From assembly GCA_030037405.1 (NCBI GenBank), contig JASHRK010000112.1, positions 1 to 9,376 on the forward strand: a stretch of DNA of 9,376 nucleotides. Direction: 5' to 3'. Origin of the DNA: Acidimicrobiales bacterium. GTDB lineage: Bacteria; Actinomycetota; Acidimicrobiia; Acidimicrobiales; Bog-793. The translations under genes were made by a program, and so were the position numbers. Positions 1 to 6,230 of this stretch are shown piece by piece. Positions within the stretch are counted from its first letter, which is position 1. Each line of letters opens with the position of its first letter. The notes beneath the pieces are model-generated. The model was not told the DNA's origin. It searched no databases and was given only the letters and a program-made list of their open reading frames with translations.

Positions 1-106
1 CGAGCCGCGCCTTAGGACCTTTGGGTACTCCGACGACGAGGCCTTCTCGGTCGGGCTGACATGCGGAGGCATCCTCCATCTCCTCATCGAGCCGCTTGAC
101 TGGTGA
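1..106 (+). CDS. XdhC/CoxI-family protein, C-terminal end (5' truncated)
   Basis: Only the last 34 residues are visible, read from base 2 to the TGA at 104-106. They contain the stretch VGLTCGG followed by a hydrophobic strand and IEPLDW at the end. VGLTCGG is the conserved cysteine motif of the XdhC_CoxI domain, seen in accessory proteins that insert or sulfurate the molybdenum cofactor of xanthine dehydrogenase and CO dehydrogenase-type enzymes. The protein stops just after this domain, so it appears to be the short, Rossmann-less type. The next gene starts inside its stop codon (GTGA, 103-106), which suggests translational coupling to a second XdhC-family protein that lacks the cysteine motif. 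The family call rests on a short tail but the motif is distinctive. Confidence 0.72.
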   Translation, partial: EPRLRTFGYSDDEAFSVGLTCGGILHLLIEPLDW

Positions 107-987
107 GCAGGGAGCGCCCCATCTACGAGGCGCTCCGCTCGGCACTGAGCGCCTCTGAGGAGGTTGCCCTCGTCACCGTCGTCGGGGTGGGTGCCGACGA
201 GCGGTCCGACGAGCGGGCAGACGAGCCGAGGGACGAGCCGGCAGACGAGCACACGGGCGAGGCGCCGACGACAAAGCTCGGGGCGAAGATCTTCGTCCGC
301 CCGGGAGCGGACTCCGTGCTCGGGTCGCTCGGCAATCCCGACCTCGACCGGGTGGCGATCCGTGACGCTCGGGCGGCCCTCGACCGAGGCATCAGCGTGA
401 CCAGGCACTACGGTCCCCGCGGAGAGGCGAGGCGCCGTGACGTGGCAGTGTTCATCGAGTCTTTCGCCCGGCCCGCCGAGATGATCATCTTCGGTGCCGT
501 CGACTTCACCGCCGCCCTCGCGGCTGCCGGAAAGCTTCTCGGGTTCCGGGTGACCGTCTGCGACGCCCGCAGCGTCTTTGCCACCAAGCGCCGCTTCCCT
601 GCGGCCGACGAGGTGGTCGTCGACTGGCCCGATCGCTACCTTGCCCGCGTCGGAGCGGTTCTCGGGCCGAGGGACGCCGTCTGCGTCCTCACCCACGACA
701 CGAAGTTCGACGTCCCCGCCATTCTCTCTGCGCTCGACACGGACGCCGGCTACATAGGGGCGATGGGCTCACGCCTGACGCACGAGTCGAGGTGGCGCCG
801 GCTCCTCGAGGCGGGCGCCGACGAGGAGCAGCTGCGTACCCGCCTCAACAGCCCGATAGGCCTCGACATTGGCGCGCGGACGCCCGAGGAGACGGCGGTC
901 TCGATCTGCGCCGAGATCATCGCCAAGCGGGCCGCGGTCGACGTCCCGTCTCTCCGGGACGCCACCGGGCCCATACATCGCCGTTGA
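103..987 (+). CDS. XdhC-family molybdenum hydroxylase maturation protein with Rossmann domain
   Basis: A 294-aa protein starting at GTG, with a 4-bp overlap on the upstream stop. Residues 1-122 resemble a degenerate XdhC_CoxI domain: the core strands are recognisable, but the CGG cysteine motif is absent and the usual GSVSGGC-like segment is replaced by LGSLGNPDLD (73-82). Residues 126-275 form the XdhC Rossmann domain, with a nucleotide-binding-like turn at IIFGAVDF (128-135), VCDAR (152-156), LTHDTKFD (196-203), YIGAMGSR (217-224) and the C-terminal signature PIGLDIGARTPEETAVSI (251-268). XdhC/CoxI proteins help mature molybdenum hydroxylases in the cytoplasm. Here it probably works with the cysteine-bearing small protein encoded just upstream. 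An unusual DE-rich tetrapeptide repeat interrupts the N-terminal domain at residues 32-55. No strong Shine-Dalgarno precedes the GTG, consistent with coupling. Confidence 0.88.
   Translation: MSRERPIYEALRSALSASEEVALVTVVGVGADERSDERADEPRDEPADEHTGEAPTTKLGAKIFVRPGADSVLGSLGNPDLDRVAIRDARAALDRGISVTRHYGPRGEARRRDVAVFIESFARPAEMIIFGAVDFTAALAAAGKLLGFRVTVCDARSVFATKRRFPAADEVVVDWPDRYLARVGAVLGPRDAVCVLTHDTKFDVPAILSALDTDAGYIGAMGSRLTHESRWRRLLEAGADEEQLRTRLNSPIGLDIGARTPEETAVSICAEIIAKRAAVDVPSLRDATGPIHRR
196..267 (+). repeat. 12-bp in-frame tandem repeat (Asp-Glu-x-x)
   Basis: Six consecutive 12-bp units begin at 196, 208, 220, 232, 244 and 256. The first five start with GACGAG, and the sixth is degenerate (GGCGAG). 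They encode DERS, DERA, DEPR, DEPA, DEHT and GEAP, a charged insertion in the XdhC-family protein between two core strands of its N-terminal domain. The first two units differ from each other in only three bases, which suggests recent slippage expansion. Confidence 0.9.
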
Positions 988-1002
988 CCGACCGTTGACC
1001 GC
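981..1002 (+). repeat. 11-bp tandem duplication across the XdhC stop codon
   Basis: Two adjacent copies of CCGTTGACCG plus one variable base lie at 981-991 and 992-1002. The first copy contains the XdhC-family TGA stop. Each copy includes TTGACC, which resembles a -35 element, but no convincing -10 hexamer follows at 16-18 bp, so a promoter is not claimed. The rest of the short gap to the mocA-type gene shows nothing else apart from a GAAGGAG ribosome-binding-like stretch at 1041-1047. Confidence 0.6.
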
Positions 1003-1050
1003 GTCGCCCGGCCACGGTCGCCTGCCGACGTCGTCGGGGCGAAGGAGCCG

Positions 1051-1632
1051 GTGGCGGCTACGCTCCCTCGGATGTCGAAGGCGGCCGTCATCCTCGCGGC
1101 AGGGGCGGGCTCTCGCTTCGGCTCGCCAGGCGAGAAGCTCCTCGCGCTCGGCAAAGGACGTCCTCTCGTCACCTACGCGATCGCCCCTGCCCTCGAGGCA
1201 GGGCTCGACGAGCTCGTCGTCGTGTCGGGTTCGATCGACCTGCGCAGCGTCGTTCCCGCCGAGGCCACGCTCCTCGAGAACTCCGACTGGCAGCTCGGCC
1301 AGGCGACCTCGCTCAGGGTCGGGCTCGACTGGTGCCACAGGCAGGGACACGACGCCGCCGTGGTCGGTCTCGGCGATCTTCCGGGACTCACCGTGGAGGC
1401 CTGGAAGGCAGTCGCGACGGCTGCCGGCGGGCCGATCGTGATCGCTACCTACGGCGGCAGGCGGGGCCACCCTGTCCGCCTCGACGTCGAGATATGGCAG
1501 TCGCTCCCGCTCGACGGGGACGAGGGCGCCCGTGCCCTCATTGCCCGCCATCCCGAGTTGGTTACGGAAGTAGCCTGCTCGGGACAGCCTGCCGACATCG
1601 ACACGAGGGAGGATCTCAAGCGATGGAGTTGA
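1051..1632 (+). CDS. MocA-type molybdenum cofactor cytidylyltransferase
   Basis: A nucleotidyltransferase of the MobA/MocA (NTP_transf_3) fold, predicted to use CTP to convert molybdopterin cofactor to the cytosine dinucleotide form required by CO dehydrogenase-type molybdenum hydroxylases. Counting from the internal ATG at 1072 (186 aa), the motifs are LAAGAGSRFG at 8-17 (nucleotide-binding loop), EK at 21-22, NSDWQLGQATS at 70-80, GDLPGLT at 101-107 (metal-binding aspartate D102), RRGHPVRL at 130-137 and DIDTREDL at 175-182. Two starts are possible. GTG 1051 has GAAGGAG at 1041-1047, a tight spacing of 3. ATG 1072 fits the family N-terminus better but lacks a Shine-Dalgarno. The longer form is listed. 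The gene ends 10 bp inside the coxG-like gene. Its place between xdhC and coxG supports MocA rather than MobA. Confidence 0.88.
   Translation: MAATLPRMSKAAVILAAGAGSRFGSPGEKLLALGKGRPLVTYAIAPALEAGLDELVVVSGSIDLRSVVPAEATLLENSDWQLGQATSLRVGLDWCHRQGHDAAVVGLGDLPGLTVEAWKAVATAAGGPIVIATYGGRRGHPVRLDVEIWQSLPLDGDEGARALIARHPELVTEVACSGQPADIDTREDLKRWS
1605..1613 (+). promoter_or_regulatory. Shine-Dalgarno for coxG-like gene
   Basis: GAGGGAGGA lies inside the end of the mocA-type gene, 9 bases before the ATG at 1623. It fixes the start of the CoxG-like protein even though that frame stays open far upstream to 1332. Confidence 0.8.
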
Positions 1633-2351
1633 TCAACGAGTTCGAGGTCCCGGTCTCCGTCGACGAGGCGTGGAGGGTCCTGACCGACGTCGAGCGCATC
1701 GCCCCCTGCCTCCCGGGTGCAGAGCTGAAGGAGATCGAGGGGGACGAGTACCGGGGAACCGTCAAGGTGAAGGTGGGACCGATCACGGTGACCTACCGGG
1801 GAACGGCGCGTTTCTTGGAGCTGGACGAGGCGGCCCACCGGGCCGTCATGAGGGCCGAGGGGCGTGAGAGCCGGGGCCAGGGCAACGCCTCGGCGACGAT
1901 CACCTCCAACTTCGCCGCCGTCGGCGACGGCACGAAGGTCTCGGTGGTGACCGATCTCAGCATCACGGGCAAGGTGGCGCAGTTCGGTCGCGGCGTTCTC
2001 GACGACGTCTCGGCGAAGCTCCTCACCCAGTTCGTCGAGAACCTCGAGTCGAGCGTGCTCGCTCCGGGTGCGGCCGACGCTCGGGCGACTCGAGGTCCGT
2101 CCGAGGGTGACGGGGAGGCAGCAGAGCCGTCGGAGCACGAGAGCGGCCAGGACGGCGTGGAGACCAAGGAGCGGTCGAAAGGCTCGTTCCCGTCGTCTCG
2201 GGTGATCGAGAGCGAGCCGGCTGAGCCGGTCGACTTGGTCGGGATCGCCGGACCGTCGCTCGCCCGGAGGTTGCTGCCGTACGCGAGCATTGCCGGAGCG
2301 CTCTTCCTCCTGCGCATCGTCGTCTACGCTCTCCGCCGGCGGAAGTCCTGA
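1623..2351 (+). CDS. coxG: CoxG-like SRPBCC-domain protein with C-terminal membrane anchor
   Basis: A 242-aa protein. Residues 1-146 form the CoxG/SRPBCC domain, recognised from the N-terminal MELINEFEVP strand, CLPGAEL (29-35), VKVGPITVTYRGTARF (49-64), GQGNASATI (85-93) and the closing helix GKVAQFGRGVLDDVSAKL (116-133). A charged, low-complexity linker spans about 148-210. One predicted membrane helix follows at about 217-237, with an RRRKS tail that should face the cytoplasm. CoxG is a membrane-recruitment and quinone-handling partner of aerobic CO dehydrogenase in actinobacteria; the hydrophobic cavity and anchored tail fit that role. The gene overlaps the mocA-type gene by 10 bp and is the last of the accessory cluster. 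The family also occurs beside other molybdenum hydroxylases, so CO as the substrate is inferred, not shown. Confidence 0.88.
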   Translation: MELINEFEVPVSVDEAWRVLTDVERIAPCLPGAELKEIEGDEYRGTVKVKVGPITVTYRGTARFLELDEAAHRAVMRAEGRESRGQGNASATITSNFAAVGDGTKVSVVTDLSITGKVAQFGRGVLDDVSAKLLTQFVENLESSVLAPGAADARATRGPSEGDGEAAEPSEHESGQDGVETKERSKGSFPSSRVIESEPAEPVDLVGIAGPSLARRLLPYASIAGALFLLRIVVYALRRRKS

Positions 2352-2353
2352 CG

Positions 2354-2387
2354 GGACCGTGACGGCGCAGCACGTGACGCACGGTCC
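2354..2387 (+). other. Inverted repeat abutting the DUF501-Ppx start codon
   Basis: GGACCGTG (2354-2361) pairs perfectly with CACGGTCC (2380-2387), leaving an 18-nt loop. It fills the whole 36-bp gap between the coxG stop and the GTG start at 2388. There is no T-tract, so it is a poor intrinsic terminator. It could be a weak terminator, an operator, or an RNA structure next to the start codon. The motif CGTGAC also occurs three times here, at 2358, 2373 and 2387. No clear Shine-Dalgarno is visible. Confidence 0.4.
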
Positions 2388-3842
2388 GTGACCCCCGAGG
2401 ACCTGGCGGCAGTCTCCGAGCTGCTCGGGCGTGCCCCGCGTGGTCCCTGCGAGGTAGCGGTCCGGCGCCGGGACGGTTCTCCCGTCGTAATAAGAAACGC
2501 ACCCCACCTCGACGACGGGACCCCGATGCCCACTCTTTACTGGCTTGTCGGGAGGCCGGAGCGTGAGGCGGTCAGCCGCCTCGAGTCACGAGGGGGGGTG
2601 CAGGCGGCGGAGAGGGCCGTCGACCGAGAGGCGATCGCGGCCTCCCACGCCCGTTACTCGAAAGAGCGCGCCGCCCTCCTTGCAGGCGGCCCCCGTTTCG
2701 AGCACGATCCGTCCGGCGGGGTAGGCGGGGCTCGTCAGGGCGTCAAGTGCCTGCACTCCCATCTCGCCTGGTACCTGGTGGGCGGGGAGGATCCGGTCGG
2801 AGAGTGGACGGCCGAGCAGATCGGAATCGAGCGCTCCTCCTACTCGCCGGCGCCGGGGCCTGCACCGGTGGCGGCTGCCGGAGTGGGGCCGGTGGCGGCT
2901 GCCGGAGTGGGGCCGGTGGCGGCGGTCGACTGCGGCACGAATTCGACCCGCCTTCTCGTCCTCGACGGAGAGGCGAGGCGCCTCGACCGGAGGATGCAGA
3001 TCACCCGGCTCGGTGAGGCCGTCGACCGGACGAGGGAGCTGGCGCCCGCCGCCATCGAGCGCACCCTCGCCGTGCTGGCGAGCTTTCGCGAGCTGCTCGA
3101 CCGCCATGGCGTCGATGCCGGGCGGGTCCGGGCAGCCGCCACCTCGGCCGCGCGGGACGCCAGCAACTCAGAGGCGTTCCTCGGGCCCGCAGCAGAGATT
3201 CTCGGCGTGCGCCCCGAGGTGATCGAGGGGACGGAGGAAGGGAGGCTCTCCTATCTCGGTGCGACGGCATCGCTCGACGAGCTAGGCGGGCCGTACCTCG
3301 TCGTGGACGTCGGCGGCGGTTCCACGGAGCTGATCCTCGGCAGCGAGGACGGCAAAGCCGGTCCCCGTGAGGTCGTGTCCGTGGACATCGGGTGCGTGCG
3401 GGCGACGGAACGTTTCTTGCGGTCGGACCCGCCGGCCGGCTCCGAGCTGGCGGCGGCCCGAGCAGCTGTCAGCGAGCAGGTGGCGAAGGCGACGGGAGGC
3501 GATGGCGCCGGCTGGCGGGCGGCCCGCCGGCTCGTCGGGCTGGCAGGGACCGTCTCGGCGATCACAGTCCTCGCCCTCGGCCTCGAGGCGTTCGACGAGT
3601 CCCGCGTCCACCACGCCACGGTCTCGCTCAGGAAGATCGACGAGATCACGGCGAGGCTGGCGTCCGTGCCGCTCGCCGAGCGACGGGAGATGCGAGGCGT
3701 CGAGCCGGAGCGGGCCGACGTGCTCGTCGGGGGGGCGGTTGTCCTCGCCGAGGTGATGCGGGTGTGCGGGTTCGACGAACTGACCGCCTCCGAGGCAGAC
3801 ATCCTGGACGGCATCGCCCTCCGGTTGCTCGGGCGCGGCTAG
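2388..3842 (+). CDS. DUF501-Ppx/GppA exopolyphosphatase fusion protein
   Basis: A 484-aa protein from GTG 2388. Residues 1-150 match DUF501: LLGRAPRGPCEVAVR (12-26), PHLDDGTPMPTLYWLVG (39-55) and VKCLHSHLAWYL (119-130) followed by DPVGEW. Residues 152-178 are an Ala/Pro/Gly/Val linker built from a repeated octapeptide. Residues 177-484 (308 aa) are a full-length Ppx/GppA phosphatase of the actin-like ATPase fold: DCGTNSTRLL (181-190, phosphate-1), TSAARDASNSEAF (252-264), EVIEGTEEGRLSYLG (277-291, carrying the likely catalytic glutamate), VVDVGGGSTEL (305-315, phosphate-2), GLAGTVSAI (384-392) and SEADILDGIAL (468-478). The predicted activity is hydrolysis of polyphosphate or (p)ppGpp-type substrates in the cytoplasm. 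In many actinobacteria DUF501 and Ppx are separate neighbours downstream of enolase and a FtsB-like gene. Here they share one frame and sit beside cox accessory genes instead. Confidence 0.9.
   Translation: MTPEDLAAVSELLGRAPRGPCEVAVRRRDGSPVVIRNAPHLDDGTPMPTLYWLVGRPEREAVSRLESRGGVQAAERAVDREAIAASHARYSKERAALLAGGPRFEHDPSGGVGGARQGVKCLHSHLAWYLVGGEDPVGEWTAEQIGIERSSYSPAPGPAPVAAAGVGPVAAAGVGPVAAVDCGTNSTRLLVLDGEARRLDRRMQITRLGEAVDRTRELAPAAIERTLAVLASFRELLDRHGVDAGRVRAAATSAARDASNSEAFLGPAAEILGVRPEVIEGTEEGRLSYLGATASLDELGGPYLVVDVGGGSTELILGSEDGKAGPREVVSVDIGCVRATERFLRSDPPAGSELAAARAAVSEQVAKATGGDGAGWRAARRLVGLAGTVSAITVLALGLEAFDESRVHHATVSLRKIDEITARLASVPLAERREMRGVEPERADVLVGGAVVLAEVMRVCGFDELTASEADILDGIALRLLGRG
2865..2923 (+). 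repeat. 24-bp tandem repeat in the DUF501-Ppx linker
   Basis: Two identical 24-bp units (2865-2888 and 2889-2912) are followed by an 11-bp partial third copy (2913-2923) that runs into the Ppx domain. Each full unit encodes PVAAAGVG. Each also holds GGAG, and the GTG of the next unit lies 8 bp further on. The last such GTG, at 2916, coincides with the expected native start of a free Ppx (VAAVDCGTNS). Confidence 0.92.
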
Positions 3843-3847
3843 CGCAA

Positions 3848-3867
3848 GCACACGGCGGGCCCTGTGC
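3848..3867 (+). terminator. Weak candidate hairpin after the DUF501-Ppx gene
   Basis: GCACA (3848-3852) pairs with TGTGC (3863-3867). After a C-C mismatch, two further G-C pairs close a 4-base loop. It begins 5 bp after the stop codon, but no run of T follows, so factor-independent termination is doubtful. It lies in the 97-bp gap before the MetE-like gene, the largest intergenic gap in the window and the likeliest place for a new promoter. Confidence 0.28.
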
Positions 3868-3890
3868 GGTCGGCGAACGAGGCGTACCAT
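3863..3890 (+). promoter_or_regulatory. Possible promoter for the MetE-like/FAD unit
   Basis: TACCAT at 3885-3890 is a passable -10 element, with TGTGCG at 3863-3868 as a poor -35 at 16 bp spacing. It is supported mainly by position, in the only sizeable gap before a gene with a strong ribosome-binding site. A different promoter in this gap is equally possible. Confidence 0.22.
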
Positions 3891-3926
3891 CAGGCAAGGT
3901 CCCGGCAGGCCACCGACCATTTCGAC

Positions 3927-3932
3927 AGGAGG
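3927..3932 (+). promoter_or_regulatory. Strong Shine-Dalgarno of the MetE-like gene
   Basis: A perfect AGGAGG sits 7 bases upstream of the ATG at 3940. It is the best ribosome-binding site in the window and marks the gene as the head of its own transcript. Confidence 0.88.
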
Positions 3933-3939
3933 CCGACTC

Positions 3940-5043
3940 ATGCCCACGGTCAACCACGCCGACGTCATCGGCTCGCTCCTCCGGCCCAGGTACCTCGTCG
4001 AGGCGCGGCAGGCGCTCGAGGAGGGACGGCTCGGTCGAGCGGAGTTCAAGCGCATCGAGGACCGCGCCGTCGACGCCGCCATAGCCATGCAGGAAGCCGT
4101 CGGTCTCGACGTCGTGAGCGACGGCGAGCTGCGGCGCTTCTCGTTCTTCGACCACCTGCTGACACATCTCGACGGGCTCAGCCCTTCCGAGGACACCGCA
4201 GGGGTGACCTTCCACGCTCCCCGCCCCGAGGACAACTGGGACTTCCACAGCCCGCTCGTCGTGACCGACAAGCTCAGGACCAAGCGCATGATGACCCTCG
4301 AGGAGTTCGCCTACGCCCGGGCTGTGGCCCGCAAGCCGGTGAAAGCGCTCATCCCGAGCCCGCTCTTCCTCTATACGGCCTGGTCCGAGAGCCACAGCAA
4401 GGACGCCTACAAGGACGCCTACGAGCTCTTCGCGGACGCCGCCCGCCTGCTGCGCGCCGAGGTGGAGGAGCTAGCCCGCCTCGGCTGTACCTACGTGCAG
4501 ATCGATGCTCCGGACCTCGGCACGCTCGTCGACGAGGAGAACCGCAGCTTGCGGGAGTCCTTCGGCATGCCGACGGAGCGGACGCTCACCGAGGGCATGG
4601 ACATCGTCAACTCGGTCGCCGACGTGCCCGGCGTGACCTTCGGTCTGCACCTGTGCAGAGGAAACTACGAGGGGAAGTGGATCGCCACCGGCGGCTACGA
4701 CCCTGTCGCGGAGGCCCTCTTCAAGCGGGGCACCAACATCGACGTCTTCCTCCTCGAGTACGACAACGAGCGCTCGGGCGACTTCGCGCCGCTCGCCGGC
4801 GTGCCTGACGACAAGGTCGTCGTGCTCGGCCTCGTGTCGAGCAAGACGACCCAGGTCGAGCCGATCGACTCCCTCGTGCGCCGGGTGGACGAGGCCGCCA
4901 GGTATGTCTCGAAGGACCGGCTGGCGGTGTCGACCCAGTGCGGCTTCTCGTCCGTGATCATCGGCGCCAACCCGATCGACGAGGCGACGCAGGAGGCCAA
5001 GCTCCGGCTCGTCGCCGAGGTGGCAGGTGCCGTCTGGGGTTGA
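3940..5043 (+). CDS. MetE C-terminal-domain-like, zinc-dependent methyltransferase
   Basis: A 367-aa single-domain protein related to the catalytic half of cobalamin-independent methionine synthase (UROD/MetE-like TIM barrel), about half the length of full MetE. All four expected zinc ligands are present: H237 and C239 in GLHLCRGN, E273 in LLEYDNE, and C334 in STQCGFSS. Other family landmarks are HADVIGSLLRP (6-16), VVSDGELRRFSFFDH (58-72), QIDAPDL (187-193) and VLGLVSSK (295-302). The N-terminal MetE domain, which contributes to folate binding, is missing, so the methyl donor may not be methyl-tetrahydrofolate and could be another methylated compound or a corrinoid protein. Family members of this size are often called methionine synthase without proof, and relatives include coenzyme M epoxide transferases. 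The next gene follows after 20 bp, implying a two-gene operon. Confidence 0.85.
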   Translation: MPTVNHADVIGSLLRPRYLVEARQALEEGRLGRAEFKRIEDRAVDAAIAMQEAVGLDVVSDGELRRFSFFDHLLTHLDGLSPSEDTAGVTFHAPRPEDNWDFHSPLVVTDKLRTKRMMTLEEFAYARAVARKPVKALIPSPLFLYTAWSESHSKDAYKDAYELFADAARLLRAEVEELARLGCTYVQIDAPDLGTLVDEENRSLRESFGMPTERTLTEGMDIVNSVADVPGVTFGLHLCRGNYEGKWIATGGYDPVAEALFKRGTNIDVFLLEYDNERSGDFAPLAGVPDDKVVVLGLVSSKTTQVEPIDSLVRRVDEAARYVSKDRLAVSTQCGFSSVIIGANPIDEATQEAKLRLVAEVAGAVWG

Positions 5044-5063
5044 GGCCGAGGCATGATTGGCCG

Positions 5064-6230
5064 GTGGCAAGCGAGGTGGTCGTCGTCGGCGGCGGGGTCG
5101 CAGGGGCAAGCGCCGCCTACTGGCTCGCCCGGCGCGGGATAGGCGTCACCCTTCTCGACTTTGCTCACGACGGCAGGGCGACCTCGGCCGGCGCAGGCAT
5201 CATCTCGTATGCCGGCGCCCAGGCGGGCTCGGAGGAGTGGCGGCGCTACTTCCAGGCGGCGACCACCTACCACCGAGGGCTCGTGGCCGACCTCGCCACC
5301 CTCGACGAGGACGAGATCGGATACCGAGTCGTAGGCGAGCTGATCGTCATGCCGGGCGAGGACGGCGAGCTACGCCTCTCTCGGCTGGCCGACGAGCTCG
5401 AGCAGGGGAACGCCCTCTGGCAGGACCCGCAGATCGGTGAGGTGCGCCTGCTCTCCCCCGCCGAGGCGCGGAAGCTCTTCCCGCCGCTCGAGCCTTCTCT
5501 GGGCGGCGTGCACGTGAGCGGAGTGGCGCGCCTCGACGGCAGGCTCTTCTGCGAAGCCCTCCATAGAGCGGTCGTGCGTCTCGGCGGCCGTGTCGAGAGC
5601 GGGCCGGCAGAGCTCCGTCCCACTCCGGGGCGGCGCCCTCCAGGAGTCGCTTTCGCGGGCGAGATCCTCTCGCCCGACGCAGTCGTCGTCGCCGCCGGGG
5701 CGTGGACTCCGGAAGCTCTCGCCCCGCTCGAGCTGAGCATCCCGACAGAGCCCGAGCGCGGCCAGATCATCCACCTCGCCCTCCCCGGCACCGATACGGC
5801 GTCACTCCCGGTGCTGGACGGGTACGACCGGAACTACATGGTCGCCTTCCCGCCCGATCGCGTCGTCGTCGGCGCCACGAGAGAGACGGGGAGCGGCTTC
5901 GACTACCGGGTCACGGCTGGCGGTGTGCAGGAGCTGATGAGGAGGGCGCTCGAGGTGGCGCCGGGGTTGGCGGACGCGACGCTTGTCGAGGTAAGGGTCG
6001 GGTTTCGTCCCGTCAGCCCCGACGGCCGGCCGGTCCTCGGCGCCGTCCCAGGCTACGACGGCCTCCTCGTCGCCACAGGGTTTGGGCCATCCGGTCTCAC
6101 CCTCGCCCCGTACTCCGCCGCTCTCGTCGCTGCGGCTGCCTGCGGGCTCGAGGCGCCGGAGCTCGGCGACGTGGCAGGGACGCTCGCGCAGTTCTCACCG
6201 GCGCGTTTTGCAGAGGTTGGTCGGAGCTAG
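5064..6230 (+). CDS. FAD-dependent oxidoreductase, DAO family (glycine/D-amino-acid oxidase-like)
   Basis: A 388-aa flavoprotein of the DAO superfamily, which oxidises amines or amino acids at the C-N bond. The start is GTG 5064, chosen because it places the dinucleotide-binding loop GGGVAGASAAYWLARRG at residues 9-25, as usual in the family. A GAGG at 5048-5051 gives only a weak Shine-Dalgarno. Further motifs are RATSAGAGIISYA (38-50, flavin contact as in ThiO-type enzymes), AAGAW (210-214), EPERGQIIHL (229-238), GATRETG (270-276), RPVSPDGRPVLG (315-326) and ATGFGPSGLTLAP (337-349). The sequence suggests a glycine/sarcosine or D-amino-acid oxidase or dehydrogenase, but the substrate cannot be assigned. 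It lies 20 bp after the MetE-like gene, and a shared pathway handling a methylated amine or amino acid is an inference. Its stop codon overlaps that of the convergent glycosyltransferase gene. Confidence 0.87.
   Translation: MASEVVVVGGGVAGASAAYWLARRGIGVTLLDFAHDGRATSAGAGIISYAGAQAGSEEWRRYFQAATTYHRGLVADLATLDEDEIGYRVVGELIVMPGEDGELRLSRLADELEQGNALWQDPQIGEVRLLSPAEARKLFPPLEPSLGGVHVSGVARLDGRLFCEALHRAVVRLGGRVESGPAELRPTPGRRPPGVAFAGEILSPDAVVVAAGAWTPEALAPLELSIPTEPERGQIIHLALPGTDTASLPVLDGYDRNYMVAFPPDRVVVGATRETGSGFDYRVTAGGVQELMRRALEVAPGLADATLVEVRVGFRPVSPDGRPVLGAVPGYDGLLVATGFGPSGLTLAPYSAALVAAAACGLEAPELGDVAGTLAQFSPARFAEVGRS

Noticed and set aside
984..1000. Promoter at the duplicated TTGACC elements
   Set aside because: No -10-like hexamer is found at suitable spacing, and the cluster appears to be co-transcribed.
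1332..1622. Upstream extension of the CoxG-like frame
   Set aside because: The extension lies in another frame of the mocA gene and is Arg-rich. CoxG proteins begin at MELINEFEVP-like sequence, and a strong Shine-Dalgarno precedes ATG 1623.
1449..2507. Open frame of 352 codons on the - strand
   Set aside because: It is antisense to mocA, coxG and the start of DUF501-Ppx, all of which have clear family motifs. Its translation shows no domain.
2865..2923. CRISPR-like or regulatory iteron interpretation of the 24-bp repeat
   Set aside because: There are no spacers between the units, and they are in frame within a coding linker.
3282..4289. Open frame of 335 codons on the - strand
   Set aside because: It spans the antisense of two real genes and the gap between them. 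It is low in complexity and lacks motifs.
4938..5063. Longer N-terminus for the FAD oxidoreductase
   Set aside because: It would overlap the MetE-like gene with an Arg-rich shadow. The FAD-binding loop should lie within the first dozen residues, as it does from GTG 5064.
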